Shown in pieces: positions 1 to 7,840 of a stretch of 64,000 bases of DNA. Positions within the stretch are counted from its first letter, which is position 1, and each line of letters opens with the position of its first letter. Source of the DNA: Pseudolabrys sp. FHR47 (lineage in GTDB: Bacteria; Pseudomonadota; Alphaproteobacteria; Rhizobiales; Xanthobacteraceae); NCBI RefSeq assembly GCF_005153485.1, contig NZ_CP039740.1, forward strand, positions 4,095,001 through 4,159,000. Direction: 5' to 3'. Below the pieces are notes generated by a model. The model saw only the letters and a program-made list of their open reading frames with translations, made no database searches and had not been told where the DNA came from. Made by a program: the position numbers and the translations under genes.

Positions 1-506
1 CCGGTGTCCTGATCGCGCCAAGACCTGAGGAAGATCGCGCCCAACGCACAGACAATGGTGCCGAACAGGCCGGCAAACATGACGATCCATAATGCCCAGA
101 GCGGCAATGCCAATTGCAGCTTGCGCTCGCCGGATTCGAACGCCTGCAGCGCCGGAACGATCGCGGCGTAGCTGAAAATGAAAAGCAGCGCGAGCGAGAC
201 AAGATCGCTTAATGTCACGAGCACACGTCTGACCTGAGGGCTGATTGCCGTGTCGATCAGGTCGATGACGATATTTGCCCTGGCTAGAAAGATCGGCGCC
301 ATGCTGTTGAAAACAAAGACCACCAGCATGGCCTCCGTGAAGTCGTAGGCGCCCCGAACGGGATTGTTGAAGACGTAGCGCATGAAGACATCGGCAACCG
401 TCACCAACATCATGGCGATAATCGCGAAGCCCGCCAGCCAGAGCTGTATACGGCCGAGAACGGCCACGACATCGCGCTGAGGCTTGATCACGGTTGCGTC
501 AGACAT
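1..506 (-). CDS. TRAP transporter small permease (DctQ family), partial
   Basis: This is the small membrane subunit of a tripartite ATP-independent periplasmic transporter. It starts at ATG 506-504 (MSDATVIKPQ...) and is still open at base 1, so about 168 residues are visible and the C-terminus is missing. Hydrophobic segments alternate with short loops, and the conserved DctQ feature VADVFMRYVFN is visible near residues 38-48. It lies 54 bp downstream of the binding-protein gene on the same strand, with a stem-loop between, the usual TRAP arrangement. The large permease (DctM) should lie just beyond the left edge. Family assignment is firm; the substrate is unknown. Confidence 0.85.
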   Translation of the reverse strand, partial: MSDATVIKPQRDVVAVLGRIQLWLAGFAIIAMMLVTVADVFMRYVFNNPVRGAYDFTEAMLVVFVFNSMAPIFLARANIVIDLIDTAISPQVRRVLVTLSDLVSLALLFIFSYAAIVPALQAFESGERKLQLALPLWALWIVMFAGLFGTIVCALGAIFLRSWRDQDT

Positions 507-516
507 TCGGGCCTCC

Positions 517-545
517 ACGTGCCGCACACTGTGGGTGCGGCACGT
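517..545 (-). promoter_or_regulatory. Intercistronic stem-loop between dctP and dctQ
   Basis: Perfect 11-bp inverted repeat ACGTGCCGCAC (517-527) / GTGCGGCACGT (535-545) with a 7-nt loop lies between the binding-protein stop and the small-permease start. No T-run follows, so a terminator is unlikely. Hairpins here in TRAP operons are usually taken to protect the 3' end of the abundant binding-protein message or lower permease expression. That role is inferred. Confidence 0.65.
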
Positions 546-560
546 TTGGTTTCTACAAAA

Positions 561-1571
561 CTACTTCAGGTATTCTTGATAGAAGGCCCGCGCCGGCAGC
601 CCCTTACGTTCGGCATCGGCCAAAGCAGCCTCGATCTGCGGCGCAACCAGCGTCTTGAACTTCTGCAGTTCGGGCGCGGGCAGCGTACTCACCTTGACGC
701 CCTTGGCCATCATGCTGTTTTTGCCTTCAACTTCCGCTTGATCCCAAAGCGCGCCGAAAGCCTGCGCCGCGTCCGGGCCGGTCGACTTGTCGATCAGCGA
801 TTTCAATTCCGGCGGCAGCGAGTTGTATTTGGCCTGGTTCATGACCATCGCGAAAGTCGCGGAGCTGATGCCGGGCTCAAGCGAATACTTGACGACCGTA
901 CCAAGGCCAAAACTGTTAGCCCCCTCGAACGGGAACGTGGCGGCCTCGACGATGCCCTTGGAGAGCGCGTCCTGCGTTTCCGGCGGAGGCACCGGGACCG
1001 GAACGCCGCCGACAGCATCGATGACGTTCTTCAGCTGAATGCCAAGGAAACGAATCTTCATTCCCTTCAGATCGTCGACCTTGTTGACCGGAGGGATGGA
1101 ATGGACCTTCAGCGGCGACGTCACAGCGACAAAAAGGATGTGCAGGCCCTGATGTTCTTTAGCGAGATACTTGCCGCTCAGTTCGGTGGCGCGACGCGAC
1201 ATCATTTCACTGGTCGCGCCTACCGTCGGCGCGGCAAAAGGCAGGCTCATCAGCTCGGTCAGCGGATAGCGGCCCGGGGTCCCACCATGCGTGGAGAATG
1301 CGATGTCGACCACGCCGTTACGCGCGGAGTCGAACTGCCGGTTGGCGCCGCCGCCGAGCTGACCCGCCGGATAGATTTGGAATTTCAGCTTCCCGCCGGA
1401 CTCTTTTTCCAGCTTCTCGGCCCACGCCGTCGCGAATTTATGAAATGTGTGGTTCGGCGGAACGAAATGCGAAATCTTCAGTTCGACGGTCTGAGCGTTC
1501 GCGGCCCCGATCGAAGCGATGGCGAGCGCCACTGCGGCAATCGGTTTGATAATCGCGCGTATGTGGATCAT
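561..1571 (-). CDS. TRAP transporter substrate-binding protein (DctP family)
   Basis: Periplasmic solute receptor of 336 residues. A Sec signal peptide ends in IGAANA around residue 26, and the mature start (VELKISHFVPPNHTFHK) is typical of DctP/TAXI-type receptors that bind organic acids. The middle holds the usual MKIRFLGIQ-type segment and an EAATFPFEG stretch in the ligand cleft. It is first in the transporter operon, diverging from the IclR regulator at 1840, so it probably imports the substrate of the catabolic enzymes at 2744-7801. The ligand is probably a carboxylate, but the sequence does not identify it. Confidence 0.9.
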   Translation of the reverse strand: MIHIRAIIKPIAAVALAIASIGAANAQTVELKISHFVPPNHTFHKFATAWAEKLEKESGGKLKFQIYPAGQLGGGANRQFDSARNGVVDIAFSTHGGTPGRYPLTELMSLPFAAPTVGATSEMMSRRATELSGKYLAKEHQGLHILFVAVTSPLKVHSIPPVNKVDDLKGMKIRFLGIQLKNVIDAVGGVPVPVPPPETQDALSKGIVEAATFPFEGANSFGLGTVVKYSLEPGISSATFAMVMNQAKYNSLPPELKSLIDKSTGPDAAQAFGALWDQAEVEGKNSMMAKGVKVSTLPAPELQKFKTLVAPQIEAALADAERKGLPARAFYQEYLK

Positions 1572-1723
1572 CTACTCACTCCCTATGTTTCACGCCATTC
1601 CTTGAATGGAACAGTCTTGTGCGAACCTGCGCTCGGCGCCTCGACCGACAACCGAACGCCATCTCACAGCGTCAGATGCCGACCCTTTCCTACGCTTGAG
1701 GATACGGGCGCGACAGCTATGTA

Positions 1724-1755
1724 TCATAATGTGGTTTTAGGGTATTGCATTATGA
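1724..1755. promoter_or_regulatory. Inverted repeat in the divergent dctP / iclR promoter region, candidate IclR operator
   Basis: Perfect 8-bp arms TCATAATG (1724-1731) and CATTATGA (1748-1755) are separated by 16 bp, in the 268-bp divergent intergenic region. The same words recur upstream of the cyclase gene: TTGCATTCTGA at 2682-2692 differs by one base from TTGCATTATGA at 1745-1755, and TCATAAT occurs at 2715-2721. Recurrence in both promoters is seen directly. Binding by the adjacent IclR protein is inferred. Confidence 0.5.
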
Positions 1756-1839
1756 GTTGCTTTGCAAGTTGCGTTGCGACTCTGGTGTCCCATATGGTGA
1801 GCCACCAAGCGTCTGCGATTGAAATGAAACGGATTTGAA

Positions 1840-2610
1840 ATGAAAAAAAAGACAGTTCTGAAAGACACCACCGATAAAAGCCCGGTCCAGGTTATCGCAC
1901 GCGCGATCTCAATCCTACGATCGCTTGAGGATCAGCCGTCCGGTCTCAGCTTGGGCGAAATCGCGGCTCGCGTCCATCTTGCACGCTCGACGGTGCAGCG
2001 CATCGTGGCCGCCCTTGCGGCGGAGAAAGTGCTCATTGCTGCATCGCCGAACGGCCGTGTCCGCCTTGGGCCGACGATCCTTCGACTCGCGTCCTCGGTG
2101 CCTAACGATTTTGCGACGATGGCGCGGTCTTATGTGCAGGCTTTGTCGAAAAAGCTGGGCGAGACTGTCGATATTGCCACGATTAAAGGCGACCACCTTG
2201 TTTTTGTGGACCAGGTCGTCGGACCGCACCGTTTAAAGGCTGTTTCTGCTGTCGGCGAGGCATTTCCGCTGCACTGCACGGCCAATGGGAAGGCCTATCT
2301 GGCACAACTCGACGACAGCGAAGTCGAAAAACTCCTGGGCCGCACGTTCGAGAAGCGTACATCCAATTCGATCACCGACTTGCCGACCCTGCTGAAGGAA
2401 TTGAAGACGATCCGCAAGTCGGGAGTCGCCTTCGACCGGGAGGAACATACAGTCGGGATATGCGCGGTCGGCGTCGCATTACGCGATCCGGTTGGCAATC
2501 CGATCGCCATCTCAGTGCCTGTCCCCGAGCCGCGATTTCGCGGGCGCGAGCATTTCCTTGCCGAACAGCTGCTGGACATGCTGCGCGCCGTGACGGCTGC
2601 GATCAACTGA
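1840..2610 (+). CDS. IclR family transcriptional regulator
   Basis: A 256-residue protein with an N-terminal winged helix-turn-helix (about residues 15-70, with GLSLGEIAARVHLARSTVQR as the recognition part) and a C-terminal IclR effector domain (about 85-256). Conserved effector-domain features include LHCTANGKAYLA and the GVAFDREEH...GICAVGVALRDP segment. IclR proteins commonly control adjacent catabolic operons in response to a pathway acid. The gene sits between the divergent TRAP operon and the co-oriented enzymes, so it probably regulates both. Start chosen at ATG 1840. Its promoter region and that of the next gene share short boxes. Confidence 0.92.
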   Translation: MKKKTVLKDTTDKSPVQVIARAISILRSLEDQPSGLSLGEIAARVHLARSTVQRIVAALAAEKVLIAASPNGRVRLGPTILRLASSVPNDFATMARSYVQALSKKLGETVDIATIKGDHLVFVDQVVGPHRLKAVSAVGEAFPLHCTANGKAYLAQLDDSEVEKLLGRTFEKRTSNSITDLPTLLKELKTIRKSGVAFDREEHTVGICAVGVALRDPVGNPIAISVPVPEPRFRGREHFLAEQLLDMLRAVTAAIN

Positions 2611-2681
2611 ACGAGCGCACTCCCCAAAATCGCCGCGCCATCCTCTGACCCGCCATACAGGTCACGCGAGACAAGGACCAT

Positions 2682-2721
2682 TTGCATTCTGATCCGCTGA
2701 TTGGTACATTGCACTCATAAT
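2682..2721 (+). promoter_or_regulatory. Candidate regulatory boxes upstream of the catabolic operon
   Basis: TTGCATTCTGA (2682-2692) and TCATAAT (2715-2721) match sequences in the palindrome at 1724-1755 upstream of the IclR gene. They lie 22-62 bp before the cyclase start codon at 2744, where a promoter would be expected. The GGTACAT word also occurs twice (2703-2709 and 2724-2730). No clear sigma-70 promoter could be assigned. Confidence 0.4.
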
Positions 2722-2743
2722 ACGGTACATGGAGGAGCGACCA

Positions 2744-3586
2744 ATGGTTCAGAAGATCCGCGGCGTTGAATTCGAAGAGAACCTGAAGAACAGCATGGGG
2801 CTGGAGTTCTATAACCTGTCCCATCGTTTCGGTTATCAGTCGCCAAACTGGCCCTACTTCGAAGACGTCAAGATCGAGCGCATCCACTACATGGCGAAGT
2901 CGGGCGTGCTGTCGCAGCGCATCACCACCTCGATGCACAACACCACGCATATCGATGCGCCGGCCCACGTCGTCGAGGGCACGCCTTTCATCGACGAAGT
3001 ACCGCTGCCGCACTTCTTTGGTTCGGGCATCGTCGTGTCGCTGCCGAAGAAGATGTGGGAACCGATCACCTATGACGACCTCGAAAAGGCCGCCGGCAAG
3101 ATCGTGCGCCCGCATGACGTCGTCATCATCAACACCGGCTGGCACAAGAAGTATTCAGACTCGGAAGAGTACTTCTGCAAGTGCCCGGGCTTTGTGAAGT
3201 CGGCCGGCGAGTGGTTTGTCGAAAAGAAGGTGAAGGTGGTCGGCCACGACACCCAGGCCAACGACCATCCGCTCGCCACTGCCATCGGCCCGCAGCGCAA
3301 TGGTCCCCTGCATCCGCACCTGCAGAAGGAGTACTTCGAATGGTCGGGCGGGCGTGATTGGAAGGACGACTTCCCGGAATGGGAGCCGGTGCACCGTATC
3401 CTGTTCACCAACGGCATTCTCGGCATCGAGAACGTCGGTGGCGACCTCGACGCAGTCACTGGCAAGCGCGTGACTTTCGCTTTCTTCCCGTGGAACTGGG
3501 ATCGCGGCGACGGCTGCATCATCCGCTTGGTGGCGATCGTCGACCCGAAGGGCGAATACCGGATCGAGCCTGGTAACAAATTCTAA
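2744..3586 (+). CDS. Cyclase family protein (kynurenine-formamidase-like metal hydrolase)
   Basis: Cyclase-fold (PF04199) enzyme of 280 residues. The metal-binding signature is clear: H65, H69, D71 and H75 in MHNTTHIDAPAH. Family members hydrolyse amide or ester bonds, for example N-formylkynurenine or isatin, using Mn or Zn. The start at 2744 is preferred over the ATG at 2729 because a strong ribosome site, GGAGGAG (2731-2737), sits six bases before it. It opens the catabolic operon downstream of the IclR gene. No tryptophan-pathway partners are nearby, so kynurenine formamidase is only a fold-level label. Confidence 0.85.
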   Translation: MVQKIRGVEFEENLKNSMGLEFYNLSHRFGYQSPNWPYFEDVKIERIHYMAKSGVLSQRITTSMHNTTHIDAPAHVVEGTPFIDEVPLPHFFGSGIVVSLPKKMWEPITYDDLEKAAGKIVRPHDVVIINTGWHKKYSDSEEYFCKCPGFVKSAGEWFVEKKVKVVGHDTQANDHPLATAIGPQRNGPLHPHLQKEYFEWSGGRDWKDDFPEWEPVHRILFTNGILGIENVGGDLDAVTGKRVTFAFFPWNWDRGDGCIIRLVAIVDPKGEYRIEPGNKF

Positions 3587-3606
3587 GCCGATTGGGGGGA
3601 ACGACG

Positions 3607-3945
3607 ATGCACGTCAAACGTTTCGCCGACGCCAAGCCTTACGACGCTCCTAACCACCGCCTCTATACCGGCTTGCGCCTGTTCGGCGCGGAAGCTGGCG
3701 GCGCCAAGAGTGTGATCGTCGGCGTGTCGCACTTTCTGCCCGGCGGCGGCGCCGGCCCGGACGCCTCGCCGCCGGAGAAGGTCTATTTCGTCCTCAGCGG
3801 GGAACTGACCGTCATCATCGACGGCAAGGAAACCGTGCTGAAGGCCAACGATAGCTGCGTCATCGAGCCGAACGAGATGCGCGAAATCGTCAACCGCAGC
3901 AACGAGGTGTGCACCATCCTCGTCGCCGTGGTGCCGGCGAAGTGA
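3607..3945 (+). CDS. Small cupin-domain protein
   Basis: A single-domain cupin of 112 residues starting at ATG 3607, preceded by a GGGGGGAA ribosome site at 3594-3601. The beta-barrel core is recognisable in KVYFVLSGELTVIIDGKE and the following EPNEMREIVN. The canonical cupin motif 1 histidines (HxH) are absent: the corresponding segment reads GPDASPPEKVY. It may therefore bind no metal or use other ligands, and may act as a binding or isomerase-like accessory. It follows the cyclase gene by 20 bp and is surely cotranscribed. No reaction can be assigned. Confidence 0.8.
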   Translation: MHVKRFADAKPYDAPNHRLYTGLRLFGAEAGGAKSVIVGVSHFLPGGGAGPDASPPEKVYFVLSGELTVIIDGKETVLKANDSCVIEPNEMREIVNRSNEVCTILVAVVPAK

Positions 3946-3955
3946 GATGAATGCT

Positions 3956-3983
3956 GCTGTCCCCTGCCCAGGCGGGGGACAGC
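3956..3983 (+). promoter_or_regulatory. Intercistronic hairpin within the catabolic operon
   Basis: GCTGTCCCC (3956-3964) and GGGGACAGC (3975-3983) form a 9-bp perfect stem with a 10-nt loop, in the 116-bp gap between the cupin and SDR genes. No T-run follows. It may be an mRNA-stabilising hairpin or a remnant of a dispersed repeat; a repeat half-copy follows at 4004-4036. Confidence 0.45.
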
Positions 3984-4003
3984 ATATCTTTCATGAAGAC
4001 GAC

Positions 4004-4036
4004 AAGCGCTGGATGCCAGCCTACGCGGGCATAACG
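4004..4036 (+). repeat. Degenerate half-copy of the CCGCGAAGGCGG-type palindromic repeat
   Basis: The segment AAGCGCTGGATGCCAGCC followed by a CTACGCGGGCAT tail matches the right half of the repeats at 38451-39114 (GCTGGATGGTCCGCC...GCGGACCATGAC) with several substitutions. It lies in the gap before the SDR gene. Confidence 0.55.
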
Positions 4037-4061
4037 GCGAAAAATTCTGGGAGTAAGCGTT

Positions 4062-4868
4062 ATGCCCGAAGCCTTCCTGAAAAATCCGCTTGGTCTTTTC
4101 GATATCAAAGGTAAGACGGCCATCGTCACCGGCGCCTCGGGCGCCTTCGGCTCGCTGGCTGCGAAAATTCTGGCCGGTGCCGGCGCCAATGTCGTCCTTG
4201 CGGCAAGCAAGGAAGACGAGCTCAAGAAGGTGGCGGCCGAATGCGAAGAACTCGGCGGCGGCAAGGCCGCGGTGATCGCATTGCGCCCCTCTTCCGAGGC
4301 CAACTGCGACAAGATCGTCGCCGCGGCGCTGGAAAAATTCGGCAGCGTTGACATCCTCGTCGTCGCCTCCGGCCTCAACAAGGTGGCCAAAATCACCGAG
4401 CAGAAGGTCGAAGACTTCCTCGACGTTCAAGACGCCAATGTTACGCAATCCTGGTTGATGGCGCGCGCCGCCGGCAAGCAGATGCTCGCCCAAGGCCGCG
4501 GCGGCAAGGTGATCCTCACCTCCTCGGCGCGCGGCCTGCTCGGCCATCCGGCGGGCTATACCGCTTACTGCGCCTCCAAGGCCGCGGTCGACGGCATTAC
4601 CAAGGCGCTGGGCTGCGAATGGGGCGAGACCGGCATCACCGTGAATGCCATCGGCCCGACTGTCTTCCGTTCGCCGCTCACCGCCTGGATGTACGAGGAC
4701 ACCGAGCGCGCGCAGACGGTGCGCAAGGGCTTCCTTGCGCGCGTGCCGAAGGGCCGCCTCGGCGAGCCGGAAGACCTCGCCGGTCCCCTGCTCTTCCTCG
4801 CCTCGAAAGCATCCGATTTCTACACCGGTCACATCCTCTACGCCGACGGCGGCTACACGGCGGGCTAA
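4062..4868 (+). CDS. SDR family NAD(P)-dependent oxidoreductase
   Basis: Classical short-chain dehydrogenase/reductase of 268 residues. The cofactor loop is VTGASGAFG (about residues 22-30), the catalytic serine lies in LTSSARG, and the YxxxK pair is in YTAYCASKAA. The C-terminus carries the usual ...GHILYADGGYTAG ending. It probably oxidises a secondary alcohol or reduces a ketone in the pathway encoded by this operon. The next gene starts 3 bp after its stop, so the two dehydrogenases are tightly coupled. Substrate not identifiable. Confidence 0.9.
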   Translation: MPEAFLKNPLGLFDIKGKTAIVTGASGAFGSLAAKILAGAGANVVLAASKEDELKKVAAECEELGGGKAAVIALRPSSEANCDKIVAAALEKFGSVDILVVASGLNKVAKITEQKVEDFLDVQDANVTQSWLMARAAGKQMLAQGRGGKVILTSSARGLLGHPAGYTAYCASKAAVDGITKALGCEWGETGITVNAIGPTVFRSPLTAWMYEDTERAQTVRKGFLARVPKGRLGEPEDLAGPLLFLASKASDFYTGHILYADGGYTAG

Positions 4869-4871
4869 ATC

Positions 4872-5780
4872 ATGTCCAAGCCGCGTATCACCGTCATCGG
4901 TGCCGGTCTCATGGGTCACGGCATCGCGCAGGTCTTTGCGCTCGCCGGCCATGACGTCACGATCTACGACTCCTTCGCGAACACGCTCGCTACAGCAAAA
5001 GACCGCATTCTCGCCAACCTGAAATTTCTTGGCGACGACGAAGCGGCGGTGCACCGTGTGACGCTTGAACCTGATCTTGGCGCGGCCGTGCGCGACGCCG
5101 ACTATGTCGTAGAGGCGGTGCTTGAAGATCTCGCGCTCAAGCAAAAGCTGTTCGCCGAGATCGAAGACCTGGCGCGGCCGGACGCCATCCTGGCCAGCAA
5201 CACATCGGTCATTCCGATCACCAGCATCATGCAGAATCTCAAGCGCCGCGAGCGTGCGCTGGGGACGCATTGGTGGAACCCGCCTTATCTCGTGCCGCTG
5301 GTCGAAGTCATCGAGACCGAATGGACCAGTGCTGAAACACTCGCATTTGCGATGAAGCTGCACGCCGATGTCGGCAAGAAGCCGGCGCATGTCAAAAAGG
5401 ACGTGCCCGGTTTTATCGGCAACCGACTGCAACATGCCTTGTGGCGCGAAGCCATTTCTCTGGTCGAGAACGGCATCTGCGATGCCGAGACGGTTGACGC
5501 TGTGGTCAAAGCCTCGTTCGGCCGCAGGCTGGCCGTGCTCGGGCCGTTGGAGAACGCCGACATGGTCGGCACTGACCTCACCTTGGCGATCCACAACAAC
5601 GTACTGCCGGCGATCGAGCACCGGCCCGGCCCCTCGCCCTATTTGGAGCAACTCGTGCAGAGCGGCAAGCTCGGCTTCAAGAGCGGCGAGGGCTTCCGCA
5701 CCTGGACACCCGCCCAGCAAACCGCGCTGCGCAACCGCGTGCTTCAGCATTTACGGACGGCGCGCGACGAAGAAACCTGA
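4872..5780 (+). CDS. 3-hydroxyacyl-CoA dehydrogenase family NAD-binding protein
   Basis: A 302-residue single-unit member of the 3-hydroxyacyl-CoA / L-gulonate / L-carnitine dehydrogenase family. The Rossmann motif GAGLMGHG (10-17) is followed by the SNTSVIPITS segment and the catalytic histidine H133 in GTHWWNPP. E145 in VPLVEV is the likely dyad partner. The WWNPPYLVP variant is closer to free beta-hydroxy-acid dehydrogenases than to the HFFNPV of fatty-acid enzymes. Directly upstream of a BKACE gene, the best reading is oxidation of a beta-hydroxy acid to the beta-keto acid that BKACE cleaves, as carnitine dehydrogenase does in carnitine degradation. That coupling is inferred. Confidence 0.88.
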   Translation: MSKPRITVIGAGLMGHGIAQVFALAGHDVTIYDSFANTLATAKDRILANLKFLGDDEAAVHRVTLEPDLGAAVRDADYVVEAVLEDLALKQKLFAEIEDLARPDAILASNTSVIPITSIMQNLKRRERALGTHWWNPPYLVPLVEVIETEWTSAETLAFAMKLHADVGKKPAHVKKDVPGFIGNRLQHALWREAISLVENGICDAETVDAVVKASFGRRLAVLGPLENADMVGTDLTLAIHNNVLPAIEHRPGPSPYLEQLVQSGKLGFKSGEGFRTWTPAQQTALRNRVLQHLRTARDEET

Positions 5781-5838
5781 CGGCGCGCGGCCGTATGGCG
5801 GCGTCAAACTCAATTCGATCAGCAGTGATAGGTACGAA

Positions 5839-6792
5839 ATGACAGGTTCAGCCAAACCCAAGATCGCCGGCAAAGTCGTCATCACATGCGCGGTCACCGG
5901 GTCGATTCATACTCCGACCATGTCGGAATACCTGCCGGTCACGCCGGATGAAATCGCCACGCAATCGATCGCAGCCGCCGAAGCTGGCGCCGCCATCCTT
6001 CACCTTCACGCGCGTGACCCGCAGACCGGCCGTCCGACTCCGGATCCGGCCGTGTTCATGAAATTCCTGCCGCGGATCAAGCAAAACTGCGATGCCGTCG
6101 TCAACATCACGACCGGCGGCGGTCTCACCATGACGGTCGAAGAACGCCTTGCGGCGCCGCTCCAGGCATCGCCCGAGATGTGCTCGCTCAACATGGGTTC
6201 GATGAACTTCGCTCTTCATCCCCTCGCCGCGCGCTACAGCAACTGGAAGCACGGCTGGGAAAAGCCCTATCTCGAGAGCACCAAAGACGGCATCTTCCGC
6301 AACACTTTCGCGGACATCGAGAAGATCTACCGCTTGCTGGGCGAAGAGCACGGCACGAAGTTCGAGCACGAATGCTACGACGTCGGTCACCTCTATAATC
6401 TGGCGCACTGCCTTGATGCCGGCCTGTTCCGTCCGCCGGTCTTCCTCCAACTGATTTTCGGCATCCTCGGCGGCATCGGCGCCGATCCCGAAAATCTGAT
6501 GTTCATGAAGCGCACCGCCGACAAATTGTTCGGCGACGATTATCGCTGGTCGGTGCTGGCGGCGGGCCGTCATCAGATGAATTTCTGCACCCACGCCGCC
6601 ATGCTCGGTGGCAATGTGCGCGTCGGCCTCGAGGACAGTCTCTATGGTGGCGTCGGCCGGCTGGCGACCAGCAACGCCGAACAGGTCGCCAAGATTCGAC
6701 GCGTGATCGAAGAGCTTGGCTACGCCGTCGCGACACCGGCGGAAGCGCGGGAATTGCTCGGCCTGAAAGGCGGCGATCGCGTGAAGTTCTGA
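5839..6792 (+). CDS. BKACE family beta-keto acid cleavage enzyme (DUF849)
   Basis: A 317-residue member of PF05853 (BKACE; founding member Kce, 3-keto-5-aminohexanoate cleavage enzyme). These Zn enzymes condense a beta-keto acid with acetyl-CoA and release acetoacetate plus a new acyl-CoA. The Zn-binding HLH is H55 and H57 in LHLHARDP. ATG 5839 is chosen because the protein then begins just before the conserved GKVVITCAVTGSIHTPT strand. It lies 58 bp after the dehydrogenase gene in the same operon. Family is certain; the subgroup that would define the substrate side chain needs comparison of active-site residues. Confidence 0.9.
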   Translation: MTGSAKPKIAGKVVITCAVTGSIHTPTMSEYLPVTPDEIATQSIAAAEAGAAILHLHARDPQTGRPTPDPAVFMKFLPRIKQNCDAVVNITTGGGLTMTVEERLAAPLQASPEMCSLNMGSMNFALHPLAARYSNWKHGWEKPYLESTKDGIFRNTFADIEKIYRLLGEEHGTKFEHECYDVGHLYNLAHCLDAGLFRPPVFLQLIFGILGGIGADPENLMFMKRTADKLFGDDYRWSVLAAGRHQMNFCTHAAMLGGNVRVGLEDSLYGGVGRLATSNAEQVAKIRRVIEELGYAVATPAEARELLGLKGGDRVKF

Positions 6793-6850
6793 CAAAACGC
6801 CGGCCGCAAGACACGAACCAAGGTCAAGATACATAGTGGGAGAGAGCTGC

Positions 6851-7801
6851 ATGAAAAAGATCGCCCTTGAAGAACACTTCATGGCGCCGGCGCTGGAGGA
6901 ATACTGGTGGCCGGCCCATAAGGACATTCCGACCCCGATCCGCGAGAACCTGCATCGCCGCTTGAACGACTTCGGTGAGTTACGGTTGTCGGCGATGGAC
7001 AAGGCAGGAATCGAGATCGCCGTCCTGTCGACTGTGGCGCCGGGCATTCAGTCCGAGAAGGACACTGCCACGGCCGTCCGGCTGGCGCGGGTCTGCAACG
7101 ACTATCTCGCAGAAAAGATCGCGCCCCGGCCGGACCGCTATCGCGGCTTCGCCCATGTGGCCTTGCAGGATCCCAAGGCGGCCGCGGACGAACTGGAACG
7201 TTGCGTGCGGCAGCTCGGCTTCTGTGGCGCGCTGATCAATGGCCATTCGAACGGCCACTATCTCGACGAGCCCGAGATGAACCCGTTCTGGGAACGCGTC
7301 GAGGAACTGCAAACCGTGGTCTATCTGCATCCGGCGGACCCGGCCCAGCCCAATCCGACGATCGGCTCTTATCGCGAGTTGGCGCGGGCGACCTGGGGAT
7401 GGGGCGTTGAGACCGGCACACATGCCCTGCGCCTGGTGTTCGGCGGCGTCTTCGATCGCTTTCCCAAGGCCAAGCTGGCGTTGGGCCACCTCGGCGAAAC
7501 GCTGCCGTTCCTGCTCTGGCGCCTCGACAGTCGCGCCAAGCTCTACGGCGTCACGCTCAAGCGGGAGCCATCGCAATACCTGCGCGAAAACCTGGTCGTC
7601 ACCATGTCCGGCATGTATTCGCGCGAACCTCTGATCTGCTCGATCGATGCGCTCGGCATCGAGAACGTCATGTTCTCGGCCGACTATCCTTTCGAGTCGA
7701 TCGAGCTTGCGTCCGCCTTCATGGACAACGTGGACTTGCCCATGGAACAGAAGCAGGCGATCGCCTACGACAACGCAGCACGTCTCCTGAAGCTACGGTA
7801 A
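6851..7801 (+). CDS. Amidohydrolase / decarboxylase of the ACMSD family
   Basis: A 316-residue TIM-barrel metal enzyme like gamma-resorcylate and 2,3-dihydroxybenzoate decarboxylases. Metal ligands are visible: E7-x-H9 in the N-terminal EEHF, H160 in YLHP, and the catalytic aspartate in FSADYPFES near residue 280. ATG 6851 is preferred to the GTG at 6836 because GGGAGAGAG precedes it. It closes the catabolic operon and converges on surf1. It suggests non-oxidative decarboxylation or hydrolysis of an aromatic or dienic acid, but no oxygenase is present to place it in a known aromatic route. Confidence 0.87.
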   Translation: MKKIALEEHFMAPALEEYWWPAHKDIPTPIRENLHRRLNDFGELRLSAMDKAGIEIAVLSTVAPGIQSEKDTATAVRLARVCNDYLAEKIAPRPDRYRGFAHVALQDPKAAADELERCVRQLGFCGALINGHSNGHYLDEPEMNPFWERVEELQTVVYLHPADPAQPNPTIGSYRELARATWGWGVETGTHALRLVFGGVFDRFPKAKLALGHLGETLPFLLWRLDSRAKLYGVTLKREPSQYLRENLVVTMSGMYSREPLICSIDALGIENVMFSADYPFESIELASAFMDNVDLPMEQKQAIAYDNAARLLKLR

Positions 7802-7840
7802 AGCAAACCACAACGGGGCGGCACGTCCGATCGGCTCTTT

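Noticed and set aside
2729..2743. An earlier ATG for the cyclase gene
   Set aside because: It would place the GGAGGAG ribosome site inside the coding region; ATG 2744 has ideal spacing.
3783..5750. A 655-residue minus-strand frame opposite the SDR and dehydrogenase genes
   Set aside because: Shadow frame; it crosses several real genes and has no recognisable domain.
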